Shown here piece by piece: positions 16,374-24,988 of a stretch of DNA of 64,000 nucleotides; positions within the stretch are counted from its first letter, which is position 1, and each line of letters begins with the position of its first letter. This DNA comes from Dellaglioa kimchii (lineage in GTDB: Bacteria > Bacillota > Bacilli > Lactobacillales > Lactobacillaceae), in contig NZ_CP170736.1 in assembly GCF_046115505.1 (NCBI RefSeq), forward strand, positions 248,001-312,000, in the 5' to 3' direction. The position numbers and the translations under genes were made by a program. The notes below the pieces were generated by a model. The model worked only from the letters and a program-made list of their open reading frames with translations, was not told where the DNA came from and did not search any database.

Positions 16374-17480
16374 ATGACAAGCGAAAAGATACACATTGGA
16401 TTACTTTTTGGTGGTAATTCATCAGAACATGACGTTTCAAAACGTTCAGCACATAATATCTACGATGCAATGGATAAAAATAAGTACGAAGTTAGTTTAT
16501 TCATGTTTACAAAGGAAGGTGTACTACTTGGAGATGCTGCTTCACGTCGCATTTTTGATGGTGAACCAGAAGCAAAAGTTGTTGAAGATGTCTTACCAAC
16601 AATTGATTTTACAAATCCGTTAGCTAATATCATGAGTTTAACTGAAGTTAAAGATATCGATCTTTTCTATCCAGTTATTCATGGTAATATGGGTGAAGAT
16701 GGTACAATTCAAGGATTATTTAAACTTTTAGATAAACCATATATTGGTAGTGATGTTCGTTCATCAGCAATTTCATTTGATAAAGATTTAACTAAGAAAA
16801 TGTTAACGTTAAATAATATCAGAAATACTAAATATTTGGTTGTTAAGGCCAACAATCGTGCTGAAATGACTTACGCACACATTAGTAAGGAACTTGGAGA
16901 AGTTGTTTTCATTAAACCAGCTAACCAAGGATCATCAGTTGGTATTCATAAGGCACATAACGAAAAAGAATTCCTTGAAGGTATAGAAGATGCATTTTTA
17001 TATGACACAAAGCTTTTAGTTGAAGAATCAATCGAAAATCCTGATGAAATTGAATGTTCAATTCTTGGAAATACTGATTTAAAAGCTTCAAAATTAGGTG
17101 CAGTTATCGTACCTAAATCTGATGTATTTTACGATTACAATAATAAATTCGTTGATGCTTCAGGTGTGGAATTTGAAATGCCTGTTGAATTACCAGATGA
17201 ATTAACAAAAGAAATCCAAGACATGTCATTACGTGCTTTTGAAGCATTGGGTTGTCGTGGTTTAGCACGAATTGATTTCTTAGTTAAAGATGGTATTCCA
17301 TATCTTGGTGAACTAAATACGTTACCTGGATTCACAAATATTTCGCTTTATCCACAATTATGGGAAGTTTCAGGAATTGGTTATTCAGAATTAATTGATA
17401 AATTAATCCAATTAGCATTCGACGAACATGCCGCTGTTAAAGAATTACATTATGACTTTACTGAATTACCTGAAATCTAA
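16374..17480 (+). CDS. ddl: D-alanine:D-alanine/D-lactate ligase, predicted D-Ala-D-Lac type
   Basis: An ATP-grasp ligase of about 368 residues that joins D-Ala to a second D-residue for peptidoglycan. Seen: LLFGGNSSEHDVS at the N-terminus, PVIHGNMGEDGT, IKPANQGSSVG, ARIDFLVKDG and the C-terminal LGELNTLPGFTNISLYP. In the omega loop the sequence is YDYNNKF: Phe (codon 17148-17150) replaces the Tyr that follows Lys in D-Ala-D-Ala ligases (Tyr216 of E. coli DdlB). Phe there is the known mark of D-Ala-D-Lac ligases of Leuconostoc and many lactobacilli. The start is one of ATG 16362, 16371 or 16374; the GGAG at 16364-16367 favours 16374. Confidence 0.94.
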   Translation: MTSEKIHIGLLFGGNSSEHDVSKRSAHNIYDAMDKNKYEVSLFMFTKEGVLLGDAASRRIFDGEPEAKVVEDVLPTIDFTNPLANIMSLTEVKDIDLFYPVIHGNMGEDGTIQGLFKLLDKPYIGSDVRSSAISFDKDLTKKMLTLNNIRNTKYLVVKANNRAEMTYAHISKELGEVVFIKPANQGSSVGIHKAHNEKEFLEGIEDAFLYDTKLLVEESIENPDEIECSILGNTDLKASKLGAVIVPKSDVFYDYNNKFVDASGVEFEMPVELPDELTKEIQDMSLRAFEALGCRGLARIDFLVKDGIPYLGELNTLPGFTNISLYPQLWEVSGIGYSELIDKLIQLAFDEHAAVKELHYDFTELPEI

Positions 17481-17485
17481 ATTTT

Positions 17486-17527
17486 AAAAAGATTATTAGT
17501 CTGGAGACAGCACTAGTAATCTTTTTT
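17486..17527 (+). terminator. Terminator after ddl
   Basis: A 15-bp stem with one G-U pair (17486-17500 with 17512-17526) ends in a T-run. Confidence 0.85.
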
Positions 17528-17552
17528 ATTTGAGTGAAGGAGAGAATAGAAT

Positions 17553-18110
17553 ATGGAAAGATGCCCATGGGCCCAATCGGGTAATCAGTTAATGCAAGAT
17601 TATCATGATGAAGAATGGGGAAAGCCGCTTTATGGCGATCAACAACTATTCAGATTATTGAGTTTAGAATTAATGCAAGCAGGGTTGAGCTGGCAGACCG
17701 TTTTAAATAAACGTAATCATTTTAATCACTCTTTTGAAAATTTTTCAATTTACAAAGTTAGTCAATTTGATGAAGATAAAATTGCGGAACTAATGGAAAA
17801 TGCAGATATTATTCGAAATAAGCAAAAAATTATCGCTATTATCGCGAATGCACAGGCGATTATAAGAATGAACCAAGATGGGCAATCATTTGATTCATTT
17901 TTATGGGAATTTGTAGCTAATAAACCAATTAATAATCTCTGGCGACATGCAGAGGATGTTCCAGCTGAAACCGACATTTCAAAAAAGTTATCTAAAGAAT
18001 TGAAGAAATTAGGGTTTAAGTTTGTTGGTCCTAAAATTATTTATTCATTGATGCAAAGTATGGGTATGGTAGATGACCATATTACTTTATGTAAATTCAA
18101 GACAAAATAA
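17553..18110 (+). CDS. tag: DNA-3-methyladenine glycosylase I
   Basis: Tag (185 residues) excises 3-methyladenine. Seen: the N-terminal ERCPWAQS and YHDEEWGKPLYGD, the LMQAGLSWQTVL helix and the C-terminal DDHITLCKF. The four zinc-ligand positions of the family are filled: Cys4 and His18 at the start, and His and Cys in DDHITLC at the end. Length is typical (about 185-190). The ribosome site GAAGGAGAG precedes the ATG. It is flanked by terminators on both sides. Confidence 0.95.
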   Translation: MERCPWAQSGNQLMQDYHDEEWGKPLYGDQQLFRLLSLELMQAGLSWQTVLNKRNHFNHSFENFSIYKVSQFDEDKIAELMENADIIRNKQKIIAIIANAQAIIRMNQDGQSFDSFLWEFVANKPINNLWRHAEDVPAETDISKKLSKELKKLGFKFVGPKIIYSLMQSMGMVDDHITLCKFKTK

Positions 18111-18147
18111 AAAGAAATTAACCAATTATGGCTAATTTCTTTTTTTA
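18109..18147. terminator. Bidirectional terminator between tag and uspA
   Basis: Arms AAAAAGAAATTA (18109-18120) and TAATTTCTTTTT (18133-18144) pair, with A- and T-runs on the outer sides, between convergent genes. Confidence 0.85.
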
Positions 18148-18630
18148 TTTTTTAAGATTATTTTTAAGAGCAGGTGTGTTATTTAAATCTGTTCGAACAA
18201 CTAAGACATCAGAAACAGCAACTCGAGTTACGTATTCTGTAACTGAACCAATTAATAATCGTTCGACTGCATTCAATCCAGTAGCACCGATCACAATTAA
18301 ATCAATATCTAAATTAATAGGAACATTTTTAGCAATAACTACTTTTGGAGAACCATACTCAATTGAGTAGTCAACATTCTTAAGACCAGCTGCTTTTGCT
18401 TGTGCAATATACTTATTCAATGTCTCTTTTGCTGTATCACTAACTTGTTCAACCATTGACGTATCAAAACTTGAGATATTTTGGAATGCTCTAGTGTCAA
18501 TAACATGCAAAAGATGAAGTGTAGAATCTTCGCCATTTCTTAAAGCTACTTGTACTGCTTTTTCGAATGCTAATTTTGCTTCATCAGAACCATCTACAGG
18601 AACTAAAATATTTTTATATTGTTGTAACAT
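18145..18630 (-). CDS. Universal stress protein (UspA family, ATP-binding type)
   Basis: A single-domain Usp of 161 residues. It starts with YKNILVPVDGSDEAKLAFEKA and has the nucleotide-binding signature GATGLNAVERLLIGSVTEYV (Gly-x2-Gly-x9-Gly-Ser), followed by VLVVR. This places it in the ATP-binding subgroup. RBS AAAGAGGTGG precedes the ATG. It ends at the bidirectional terminator. Precise role unknown; such proteins are induced in stress and stationary phase in lactobacilli. Confidence 0.92.
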   Translation of the reverse strand: MLQQYKNILVPVDGSDEAKLAFEKAVQVALRNGEDSTLHLLHVIDTRAFQNISSFDTSMVEQVSDTAKETLNKYIAQAKAAGLKNVDYSIEYGSPKVVIAKNVPINLDIDLIVIGATGLNAVERLLIGSVTEYVTRVAVSDVLVVRTDLNNTPALKNNLKK

Positions 18631-18713
18631 GGTCGGCCACCTCTTTCTTTTATATACCTCTATTTTACGACAAAACGAATGAAAATAGAAGTAAAAACGG
18701 TTACAAAGTTAGA

Positions 18714-18995
18714 TTAATGCATAAAAAAAGATAAAATAATTGTTAAAGCACCAACCGTAAGGCAGGCTAGAGTAACTAGTATCCCACAAAATATGGGTAT
18801 AAAAATGATTACTGAAATTAAGCCAACTAAGCTTTCAATACAGATAATTAACCCAAAGACAAGTAGTATTGAGCTTAGCACCTGGTTTGACTCAGGTTTA
18901 AATATCATAAAATTTTTGTTGCGATGTGAGAATAAGTAATAGCCGATAGTCAAGAGTAAGAGTGAAAGAACGGCTAAAAGTATCCGAATTAACAT
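18714..18995 (-). CDS. Small hydrophobic membrane protein, function unknown
   Basis: The 93-residue protein is almost wholly hydrophobic with three membrane segments (about residues 2-22, 38-60 and 65-92) and one charged loop HRNKNFMIFKPESNQ. I do not recognise the family. The AAAGGAG site 7 bases before the ATG supports translation. It lies directly downstream of the probable 6S RNA on the same strand and could be reached by readthrough of that RNA's terminator. Confidence 0.65.
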   Translation of the reverse strand: MLIRILLAVLSLLLLTIGYYLFSHRNKNFMIFKPESNQVLSSILLVFGLIICIESLVGLISVIIFIPIFCGILVTLACLTVGALTIILSFFMH

Positions 18996-19015
18996 TTAAA
19001 GACTCCTTTATTCTT

Positions 19016-19262
19016 AATAAAAAAAGTCTGAGCAAACATAGTTTGCCCAGACCATCAAAGCAAAAGCTTTGGAATATCCGCGTAGTGCCGTTAATCATCT
19101 TCGTGAGTTGAGCCCGCAGTGAAGCAGGTGGCATCGACTGTACTAGCCTCTAACTACCAAGTGAAAAGGCTTGAAATTAGCTAGCCTATAAAGTTGACGC
19201 CTAGGTATAATTATTTGTTCGGTCAACATTCTAATAAGATAACGCGTACACTTCAGAACTTC
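19016..19262 (-). ncRNA. ssrS: Probable 6S RNA (SsrS)
   Basis: A non-coding unit of about 245 bases next to rarA, the usual neighbour of 6S RNA in Bacillus and lactobacilli. It has a strong promoter (19269-19297) and a strong terminator (arms 19026-19037 and 19041-19052, then a U-tract). Its predicted 5' end AAGUUCUGAAGUGU resembles the AAGUCCUGAUGUGU start I recall for B. subtilis 6S-1. No frame in it has a ribosome site. 6S RNA binds the housekeeping RNA polymerase in stationary phase. The identity rests on context, the 5' end and unit structure, not on a covariance search. Confidence 0.72.
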
Positions 19263-19268
19263 ATCTTT

Positions 19269-19297
19269 AATATAGCACAGACTTTTAAAAGGTGCAA
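19269..19297 (-). promoter_or_regulatory. Promoter of the 6S RNA
   Basis: On the minus strand TTGCAC (19297-19292) and TATATT (19274-19269) are 17 bases apart. The start would be near 19262. It lies just after the stop codon of rarA. Confidence 0.75.
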
Positions 19298-19322
19298 CAA
19301 TTATGGTGTAAGCGGAAACAAA

Positions 19323-20594
19323 TCATCTTTTTGATGGATGTAATTTGCTATATTGTTCTTTAAGTCCTTGTTCATAACGCCCGTTTACTTTAGGCTCATA
19401 ATAATTAGCATCTTTCAATTTATCTGGAAGATATTGTTGGGCAACCCAATCATTTGGATAGTTATGGGGAAATTTATAACCAATACCATGACCTAAATCT
19501 GCAGCACCTTTGTAATGTGAATCTTTTAAATGAGCAGGAATATCTCCAAAACCACCTTTTTCAATATCAGCAATTGCATTATTTATGGCAACATTTGCCG
19601 AGTCTGATTTGGGTGAGAGGCAGAGATCAATTACTGCGTTAGACAGAGGTATTTTAGCCTCTGGAAAGCCAATTTTTTCTGCCGCCTGTACAGCAGTTAA
19701 GGTTCTAGCACATGCTGCAGGGCTACTTAATCCGACATCTTCGTATGCCATTGTGATTAAACGCCTTGCAATTGTAGGTAAATCACCAGCAAGAATTAAA
19801 CGTCCTAAGTAATGTAAAGCCGCGTTAACATCGGAACCTCTTACTGATTTTTGAAAAGCAGAAATAACATCATAGTGAGCATCGCCATCTTTATCATGAG
19901 TTAATGCTTTTCTTTGTAGACACTCCTCTATGACTGATAGCGATAAGGTAATGACACCTGAACTATCAGGTGGGGTTGACTTAGCAGCTAGTTCAAGTGC
20001 ATTCAAAGAACTACGTAAATCTCCGTTGGTTGCTCGCGCTAAGTGTAACCGTGCATTAGCTTCTAAATTAATATTAAGATTTCCGAGACCAATATTTTTA
20101 TCTACTAGTGCACGATCAAGTGCAGTTTCAATATCATTTTCGTCTAAAGGTTTAACTTCAAAGATTTGTGTTCGACTTCTAATAGCTGGATTGATGGTAA
20201 TGTAAGGATTTTCTGTTGTTGCACCGATTAAAATAATTTGGCCACTTTCTAAGTGGGGTAATAAGAAGTCTTGTTTAGGTTTCGTTAATCGATGGATTTC
20301 ATCTAAAAGTAAAATAACAGTACCGCTCATTTTTGCTTCTTCAGCTACGATTTCAAGGTCTTTCTTAGAATCAGTTGCAGCATTTAATTTACGAAATGCA
20401 TACTGAGTTGATCCGGCAATAGCACTGGCGATACTCGTTTTACCAGTGCCAGGTGGTCCGTATAAAATCATAGATGAAAGCAGTTTTGCTTCGACCATTC
20501 GTTTGATAATTTTACCTGGACCAACAAGGTGTTGTTGGCCAACGACTTCTTCAATTTTAGTTGGTCGCATTCTGAATGCAAGTGGTTGTAACAT
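19323..20594 (-). CDS. rarA: RarA (MgsA) replication-associated recombination AAA+ ATPase
   Basis: This 423-residue AAA+ protein acts at stalled replication forks. Seen: the N-terminal LAFRMRPTKIEEVVGQQHLVG, Walker A GPPGTGKTS (residues 46-54), Walker B VILLLDEIHR, sensor GATTENPY, and the RarA-specific C-terminal part with GSDVNAALHYLGRLI and GHGIGYKFPHNYP. Length is normal (about 420-440). AAAGGAGCC precedes the ATG. The 6S RNA gene lies downstream on the same strand. Confidence 0.96.
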   Translation of the reverse strand: MLQPLAFRMRPTKIEEVVGQQHLVGPGKIIKRMVEAKLLSSMILYGPPGTGKTSIASAIAGSTQYAFRKLNAATDSKKDLEIVAEEAKMSGTVILLLDEIHRLTKPKQDFLLPHLESGQIILIGATTENPYITINPAIRSRTQIFEVKPLDENDIETALDRALVDKNIGLGNLNINLEANARLHLARATNGDLRSSLNALELAAKSTPPDSSGVITLSLSVIEECLQRKALTHDKDGDAHYDVISAFQKSVRGSDVNAALHYLGRLILAGDLPTIARRLITMAYEDVGLSSPAACARTLTAVQAAEKIGFPEAKIPLSNAVIDLCLSPKSDSANVAINNAIADIEKGGFGDIPAHLKDSHYKGAADLGHGIGYKFPHNYPNDWVAQQYLPDKLKDANYYEPKVNGRYEQGLKEQYSKLHPSKR

Positions 20595-20695
20595 ATGTGG
20601 CTCCTTTCACGTTGATTACTAAAGAATAGTATAGCATATTGCATAAATTTAATTGGCGCAATGGATTGCAAATATGAAGGATTAATTCAAATATT

Positions 20696-20704
20696 TGGTA
20701 CAAT
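20696..20704 (+). promoter_or_regulatory. Possible extended -10 promoter of gshF
   Basis: TGGTACAAT (20696-20704) is an extended -10 box about 30 bases before the gshF start; no good -35 box is seen. Confidence 0.4.
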
Positions 20705-20733
20705 GTAATAGACAAATGAGGAGGCACAATGAT

Positions 20734-22992
20734 ATGAAACTAGATGCAATCGGATTACAAATTCAGGAAGAAAAGCTCGCACCTCTACTTAGAAAATCGT
20801 TGATAGGATTAGAGCGAGAAACTCAAAGAGTGAAGAATACGGGAGTGCTGAGTTCAACTGATCATCCTGAATCATTAGGAGATAGATTTAAACATCCTTA
20901 TATAAAAACAGATTTTGGCGAATCACAAATGGAATTTATCACGCCGCCAATTGAGGGGGCTGATAATGTTATTAACTATCTAGATGCCATTCAACAAGTC
21001 GCAACACAAGAATTGGATAGTGATGAACAGTTATGGCCATTGAGTTCAATTCCTAAATTACCAGTGGATGAATCTAAAGTAAGAATAGCGCATCCAGATG
21101 AATTAGGATTTATATACCGAAATAAATTAGCAGAAAAGTATGGAAAAAAACGTCAACTTTTTACGTCTGTACATCTTAATTTTAGCTTTCCAGAAAAAGT
21201 AATTCAGATTTTATTTGATTCTGAGTTTCATAGTTATTTTAATTCTTATATAGAATTTCATAATTACGTCTATTTAAAAATTGGACGCAAATTTATGGAA
21301 AAGAGTTGGCTTACAACTTACTTGTTTGGAGCAACACCAATTGTTGAAAGTACTAATTATAATGCTTGTCATCCGGTTAGAAGTGTTAGAAATAGTGAAT
21401 TTGGCTATACCAATATTGATAGTTCAGTTCAAGCTTCTTATCGATCAATTAACTCATACGTTACGTCACTTAATAAGATGGTCCAGGATGGTAAATTGTT
21501 ATCATTTTCTGAATATTATGGGGATGTACAATTTAAATCAGCTACTAAAAAGGAAGATACATTAATTTCATCTGGTGTTAATTATATTGAACTCCGTGGA
21601 TTTGATGTTGATCCATTTTCTCGTGTTGGTATTCAAGGTGACACAATTAAGTTTATTCAATTATTAGCGGCTTACTTTCTAATGACGCCAGATATGGCAG
21701 AAAATGAAGTTGATGATATTATATTTAAAGCGAAACAATTAAAAAATGAGGTGGCAATAGAAGACCCTAAAACAACCTCGATTGTTAAAAATGCTGCAAT
21801 AAAACTGCTGAACGAATTAATTTTATTTAATGATAATTTTTATCTAGATAAAAGTTTAGAGGATACATTAGTTCAATTTAAATTACAGTTTGAACGACCT
21901 GAATTGAGTCTGAGTGCAAGGATAGTTGATGAAGATATTAATAAATCGTTGGCTGATTTTGCAATGGAACAAGCAAAATCTAATAAGATAAAGTATCAGT
22001 CACAATTAAGTTCATTGATTGGCTTTAACTGTTACTCGAAAAATACGCAGCTTATTTTAGCAGCGTTGATAAAAAGAGGGTCTTATTTTGATCTTGTTGA
22101 CAGTGATTTGGACGTCATACGGGTGAATGGACATCTTCTGCAAAATGGGGTAATTTCTGATTTAGATACCAGTGTTTTAAACAAAATTGCATATGACAAG
22201 CAAACAACTAAAAAAATATTGGGCAACCTTGATATTAAAGTTCCTAGTAGTATTAATGTACACACTTTAGATGAAGCTATGAACTATTATGCAGACGTAG
22301 TCAACAAAGCATTAGTTATTAAGCCAAGATTCATAAAGAGCAGTCAAGCAACACATGTATTTCGAGTGGCTCCGACGTTAAGCGAGTATAAAGAAGCTGT
22401 TAAACGTATCTTATCAATTGATACACAAGTTTTAATTGAAGAGATTACTGTTGGGTCAGTTTATCGATTTATGATTGTAGATGGTCGTGTAAAGGGTATT
22501 GTTGAAAGATTACCAGTTAGTGTAGTTGGTGATGGACGGAAGACGTTGGCACAGTTAATTACTATAAAAAATAGACAAGTAGAGCGTACTAGTCAAGGTC
22601 CATGGTATCCGCTTAAATTATCAGAAGTTGAAAATCAAACAATAGCATCACAAGGTATTACTGAATCAACTGTTATTTCAAGAGGGTCTGAAGCAATCAT
22701 TAGATATGATAGCAATTTTTATTCGGGTGCCAATCAAAATGAAGTTAGCAATCAAATGGACGAATCATATATAGCGTTAATTGAAGGTTATGCAAAACGT
22801 TTAAAAATGACGATGGGGGCATTTGATGTGGTTATTCCTAACTTGTATATAGCATATGACCATAGACATAGGGATGCTCTAACCGTTCTTTCAATTGAAA
22901 CGGCTCCTGATTTATCGATAAATTCGTTTCCTAATTTTGGAGATAACCAGCCTATTGCTAATGAAATAGTAAAGATTTTAGAAACCAAATAA
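20734..22992 (+). CDS. gshF: GshF bifunctional glutamate-cysteine ligase / glutathione synthetase
   Basis: This 752-residue fusion makes glutathione in two steps from Glu, Cys and Gly. The N-terminal half (about 1-430) is a GshA-type ligase (LIGLERETQRV, DFGESQMEFITPP, GVNYIELRGFDVDPFS). The C-terminal part is an ATP-grasp domain (VIKPRFIKSSQATHVF, VLIEEITVGSVYRFMIVDGRV, and ending FDVVIPNLY...ETAPDLSINSFP). Start ATG 20734 follows GAGGAGG by 9 bases; an upstream in-frame ATG at 20695 lies before it. Length matches GshF (about 750). The gene has its own terminator. Confidence 0.95.
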   Translation: MKLDAIGLQIQEEKLAPLLRKSLIGLERETQRVKNTGVLSSTDHPESLGDRFKHPYIKTDFGESQMEFITPPIEGADNVINYLDAIQQVATQELDSDEQLWPLSSIPKLPVDESKVRIAHPDELGFIYRNKLAEKYGKKRQLFTSVHLNFSFPEKVIQILFDSEFHSYFNSYIEFHNYVYLKIGRKFMEKSWLTTYLFGATPIVESTNYNACHPVRSVRNSEFGYTNIDSSVQASYRSINSYVTSLNKMVQDGKLLSFSEYYGDVQFKSATKKEDTLISSGVNYIELRGFDVDPFSRVGIQGDTIKFIQLLAAYFLMTPDMAENEVDDIIFKAKQLKNEVAIEDPKTTSIVKNAAIKLLNELILFNDNFYLDKSLEDTLVQFKLQFERPELSLSARIVDEDINKSLADFAMEQAKSNKIKYQSQLSSLIGFNCYSKNTQLILAALIKRGSYFDLVDSDLDVIRVNGHLLQNGVISDLDTSVLNKIAYDKQTTKKILGNLDIKVPSSINVHTLDEAMNYYADVVNKALVIKPRFIKSSQATHVFRVAPTLSEYKEAVKRILSIDTQVLIEEITVGSVYRFMIVDGRVKGIVERLPVSVVGDGRKTLAQLITIKNRQVERTSQGPWYPLKLSEVENQTIASQGITESTVISRGSEAIIRYDSNFYSGANQNEVSNQMDESYIALIEGYAKRLKMTMGAFDVVIPNLYIAYDHRHRDALTVLSIETAPDLSINSFPNFGDNQPIANEIVKILETK

Positions 22993-23038
22993 AAAACTTA
23001 AACTACACTTAATATAAAAGTGTTAGTTTAAGTTTTTA
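22991..23038. terminator. Bidirectional terminator between gshF and the yueI-like gene
   Basis: A roughly 19-bp stem with one bulged base (22992-23010 with 23018-23037), A-run on the left and T-run on the right, between convergent genes. Confidence 0.85.
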
Positions 23039-23040
23039 TG

Positions 23041-23487
23041 CTAATCGAATAAATTTTCAAAAAATGATTTTTTCTTTTCTGGCGCTTCAACTTGTATAAT
23101 TGGATATTTTTCATTAATATCAATAACAGATTCATTAATCGCATTTTTTTCAGAAGCGACAACCAGCCCCATAATTTCAACCCCATCAGGAGTATCATTA
23201 TTTGATGTTAATGTAAATTTAACATCATGCTTATGCGTTAAGGTGATGTATGGGGCTAATATATTCTGATCAATCGTACCATTAAGTAGAACATGATAGT
23301 CGGGATGTTCAAGTAGTTCTTTTTCAAATCCAGCCATATTTTTAGATGCTGTTACCTCAGCAACAGTCATTGCTAGGCTGACCCGCTCTCTAAATGTCCC
23401 TAAGTACTTTCTTTGTTCATCGGGATGAAGTTGAGGTGTTCCGTAAAGGCCAGATTGAAGATGTGGATCTAAGTTATTTTCAGTCAT
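23041..23487 (-). CDS. YueI family (DUF1694) protein
   Basis: A soluble 148-residue protein with the DUF1694 pattern HLQSGLYGTPQLHPDEQRKYLGTFRERV near the start (given in parts) and HPDYHVLLNGTIDQNILAPYI in the middle. The ending KKKSFFENLFD is typical. Start ATG 23487 is preceded by AAAGGTGG at 8 bases; a GTG four codons upstream overlaps that site and is unlikely. Function unknown; widespread in Bacilli. Confidence 0.85.
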   Translation of the reverse strand: MTENNLDPHLQSGLYGTPQLHPDEQRKYLGTFRERVSLAMTVAEVTASKNMAGFEKELLEHPDYHVLLNGTIDQNILAPYITLTHKHDVKFTLTSNNDTPDGVEIMGLVVASEKNAINESVIDINEKYPIIQVEAPEKKKSFFENLFD

Positions 23488-23555
23488 GGAGTTGACCACC
23501 TTTCAGTAAGTTATGAATTTAGCATACCATGTTTGATACAAAAGGAGAGAGCGAA

Positions 23556-24173
23556 ATGTTTATAAAAGATGATTTTTTAATTTTTAAAGATCAAACATTA
23601 GACGGACGATTAAAAAAAATAAAGACAATTATTGATCCCAAATTCGAAAAAGTGGGAGCTGAACTACTACCTTTTTTAGAAGAACAATTAGGAATTAAAA
23701 TGTATTTGCACATTGCAAAACATGCTAGAAGATCAAAAAATCCACCACCTGATACTTGGATGGCTTTTAGCGAGAATAAACGCGGCTATAAAATGATGCC
23801 ACATTTTGAAATTGGTTATTGGGATGATCGGTTATTTATCTGGTTGTCTGCATTAGCAGATATTAAAGACAAAAGCTTGTATGAAGAAGGCGTTTCTGAA
23901 TCTATAATAATGATTCAGAAACTAGAAAATACTTTCGTGTGGTCAGTGGATCATACAAATAAAGAGACGGGTACTTTAGCAAACACAATAACACTTACTG
24001 ATAGTCAAAAGTGGAGTAGTGTACAAACTAAAGAACTATTGATTGGACAGAATTTAGCTATTGAAGATGAGTTTTTTAGCTTAAATGAATATAAACAACT
24101 AAACGACTTGAAAAATACATTACTGCCACTAATTGAAATCTATAAAATATGGACAAAAAAAACATCTCATTAA
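23556..24173 (+). CDS. DUF1054 (YktB/UPF0637) family protein
   Basis: About 205 residues. Family features seen: FEKVGAELLPFLEEQ, the stretch IAKHARRSKNPPPDTWMAFSENKRGYKMMPHFEIG (quoted in part: HARRSKNPPPDTW, GYKMMPHFEIG) and DDRLFIWLSALAD. The start is ATG 23556, 7 bases after AAAGGAGAG, not the ATG at 23529 before that site. Its function is unknown. It converges with rpsD on a shared terminator. Confidence 0.85.
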   Translation: MFIKDDFLIFKDQTLDGRLKKIKTIIDPKFEKVGAELLPFLEEQLGIKMYLHIAKHARRSKNPPPDTWMAFSENKRGYKMMPHFEIGYWDDRLFIWLSALADIKDKSLYEEGVSESIIMIQKLENTFVWSVDHTNKETGTLANTITLTDSQKWSSVQTKELLIGQNLAIEDEFFSLNEYKQLNDLKNTLLPLIEIYKIWTKKTSH

Positions 24174-24189
24174 GAATGAGATGTTTTTT
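24157..24189. terminator. Bidirectional terminator between the DUF1054 gene and rpsD
   Basis: A perfect 15-bp stem (24157-24171 with 24175-24189) with A- and T-runs on the outer sides and a three-base loop. Confidence 0.9.
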
Positions 24190-24198
24190 AATTTGAAA

Positions 24199-24807
24199 TT
24201 ATAATTTGTTGTAGTATTCAACGATAAGTGATTCGTCGATATCTGCTTCAAGTTCTTCACGTTCTGGTAAACGAGTTAATGAACCCTCTAATTTATCAGC
24301 ATCAAATTGTACGAATTGTGGACGGCCAACTAATGCTTCCATTGCGTCTTTAACAATTTGTAAACTCTTTGATTTTTCACGTAATGAGATTACTTGACCG
24401 ATTTCAACTGCGTATGAAGGAATATCAACGCGGTTGCCATCAACAGTAATGTGACCATGGTTTACCAATTGACGAGCTTGACGACGAGTAGAAGCCAAAC
24501 CTAAACGATAAACAACGTTGTCTAAACGACCTTCAAGTAAGATCATGAAGTTAACACCATGTTTACCTTCGCGAATTGTACCAGCTTTAATAAATAAGTT
24601 AGCAAATTGACGTTCTGATAAACCGTACATCATACGAAGTTTTTGTTTTTCTCGTAATTGTAAACCATATTCTGATAATTTACGGCGATTGTTTTGACCA
24701 TGATCACCGGGTGCATAAGGACGACGAGCTAATTCTTTACCAGTACCTGTTAAAGAAAGACCTAATCGACGTGAAACTTTCCAACTTGGGCCAGTATAAC
24801 GTGACAT
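24199..24807 (-). CDS. rpsD: Ribosomal protein S4
   Basis: S4 (202 residues) is a primary 16S rRNA-binding protein that nucleates 30S assembly. Seen: SRYTGPSWKVSRRLG at the start, RPYAPGDHGQ, EKQKLRMMYGLSERQF and the S4 RNA-binding domain RLDNVVYRLGLASTRRQARQLVNHGHI (quoted in part). The start is ATG 24807 with GGAGGAA 7 bases upstream; the frame continues upstream only because the leader has no stop in it. There is no zinc-binding cysteine cluster at the N-terminus. In Bacillus this gene is single and autoregulated through its leader. Confidence 0.97.
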   Translation of the reverse strand: MSRYTGPSWKVSRRLGLSLTGTGKELARRPYAPGDHGQNNRRKLSEYGLQLREKQKLRMMYGLSERQFANLFIKAGTIREGKHGVNFMILLEGRLDNVVYRLGLASTRRQARQLVNHGHITVDGNRVDIPSYAVEIGQVISLREKSKSLQIVKDAMEALVGRPQFVQFDADKLEGSLTRLPEREELEADIDESLIVEYYNKL

Positions 24808-24982
24808 ATATAAATTCCTCCAATATTTGTTTTGGAGTAAAATAATCCTTTGTGAACTTAGTATTCGTGCAGTTTGTTTTGCAATGTTCACCTTTGCAGC
24901 TGAAAGGGTACTAATTGAACCAAGACAATTGGGCAACAAACTGTTGACGAGCTTACCGTCCACCGCTGCATTATTTTACACA
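24808..24982 (-). promoter_or_regulatory. Long rpsD 5' leader, probable S4 autoregulatory RNA
   Basis: The predicted transcript start (24982) lies about 175 bases before the S4 start codon. No protein is expected there. In Bacilli, S4 represses its own mRNA by binding a structured leader; the unusual leader length and position fit this. I have not derived a pseudoknot, so the identity is inference. Confidence 0.5.
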
Positions 24983-24988
24983 AGACTC

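Noticed and set aside
18128..18370. Plus-strand frame of 80 codons before uspA
   Set aside because: It begins in the terminator and runs antisense to uspA; composition is that of a shadow frame.
24808..24963. N-terminal extension of ribosomal protein S4
   Set aside because: The frame is open, but S4 starts at SRYTGPSW with a perfect ribosome site (start 24807); the extra part is the leader RNA.
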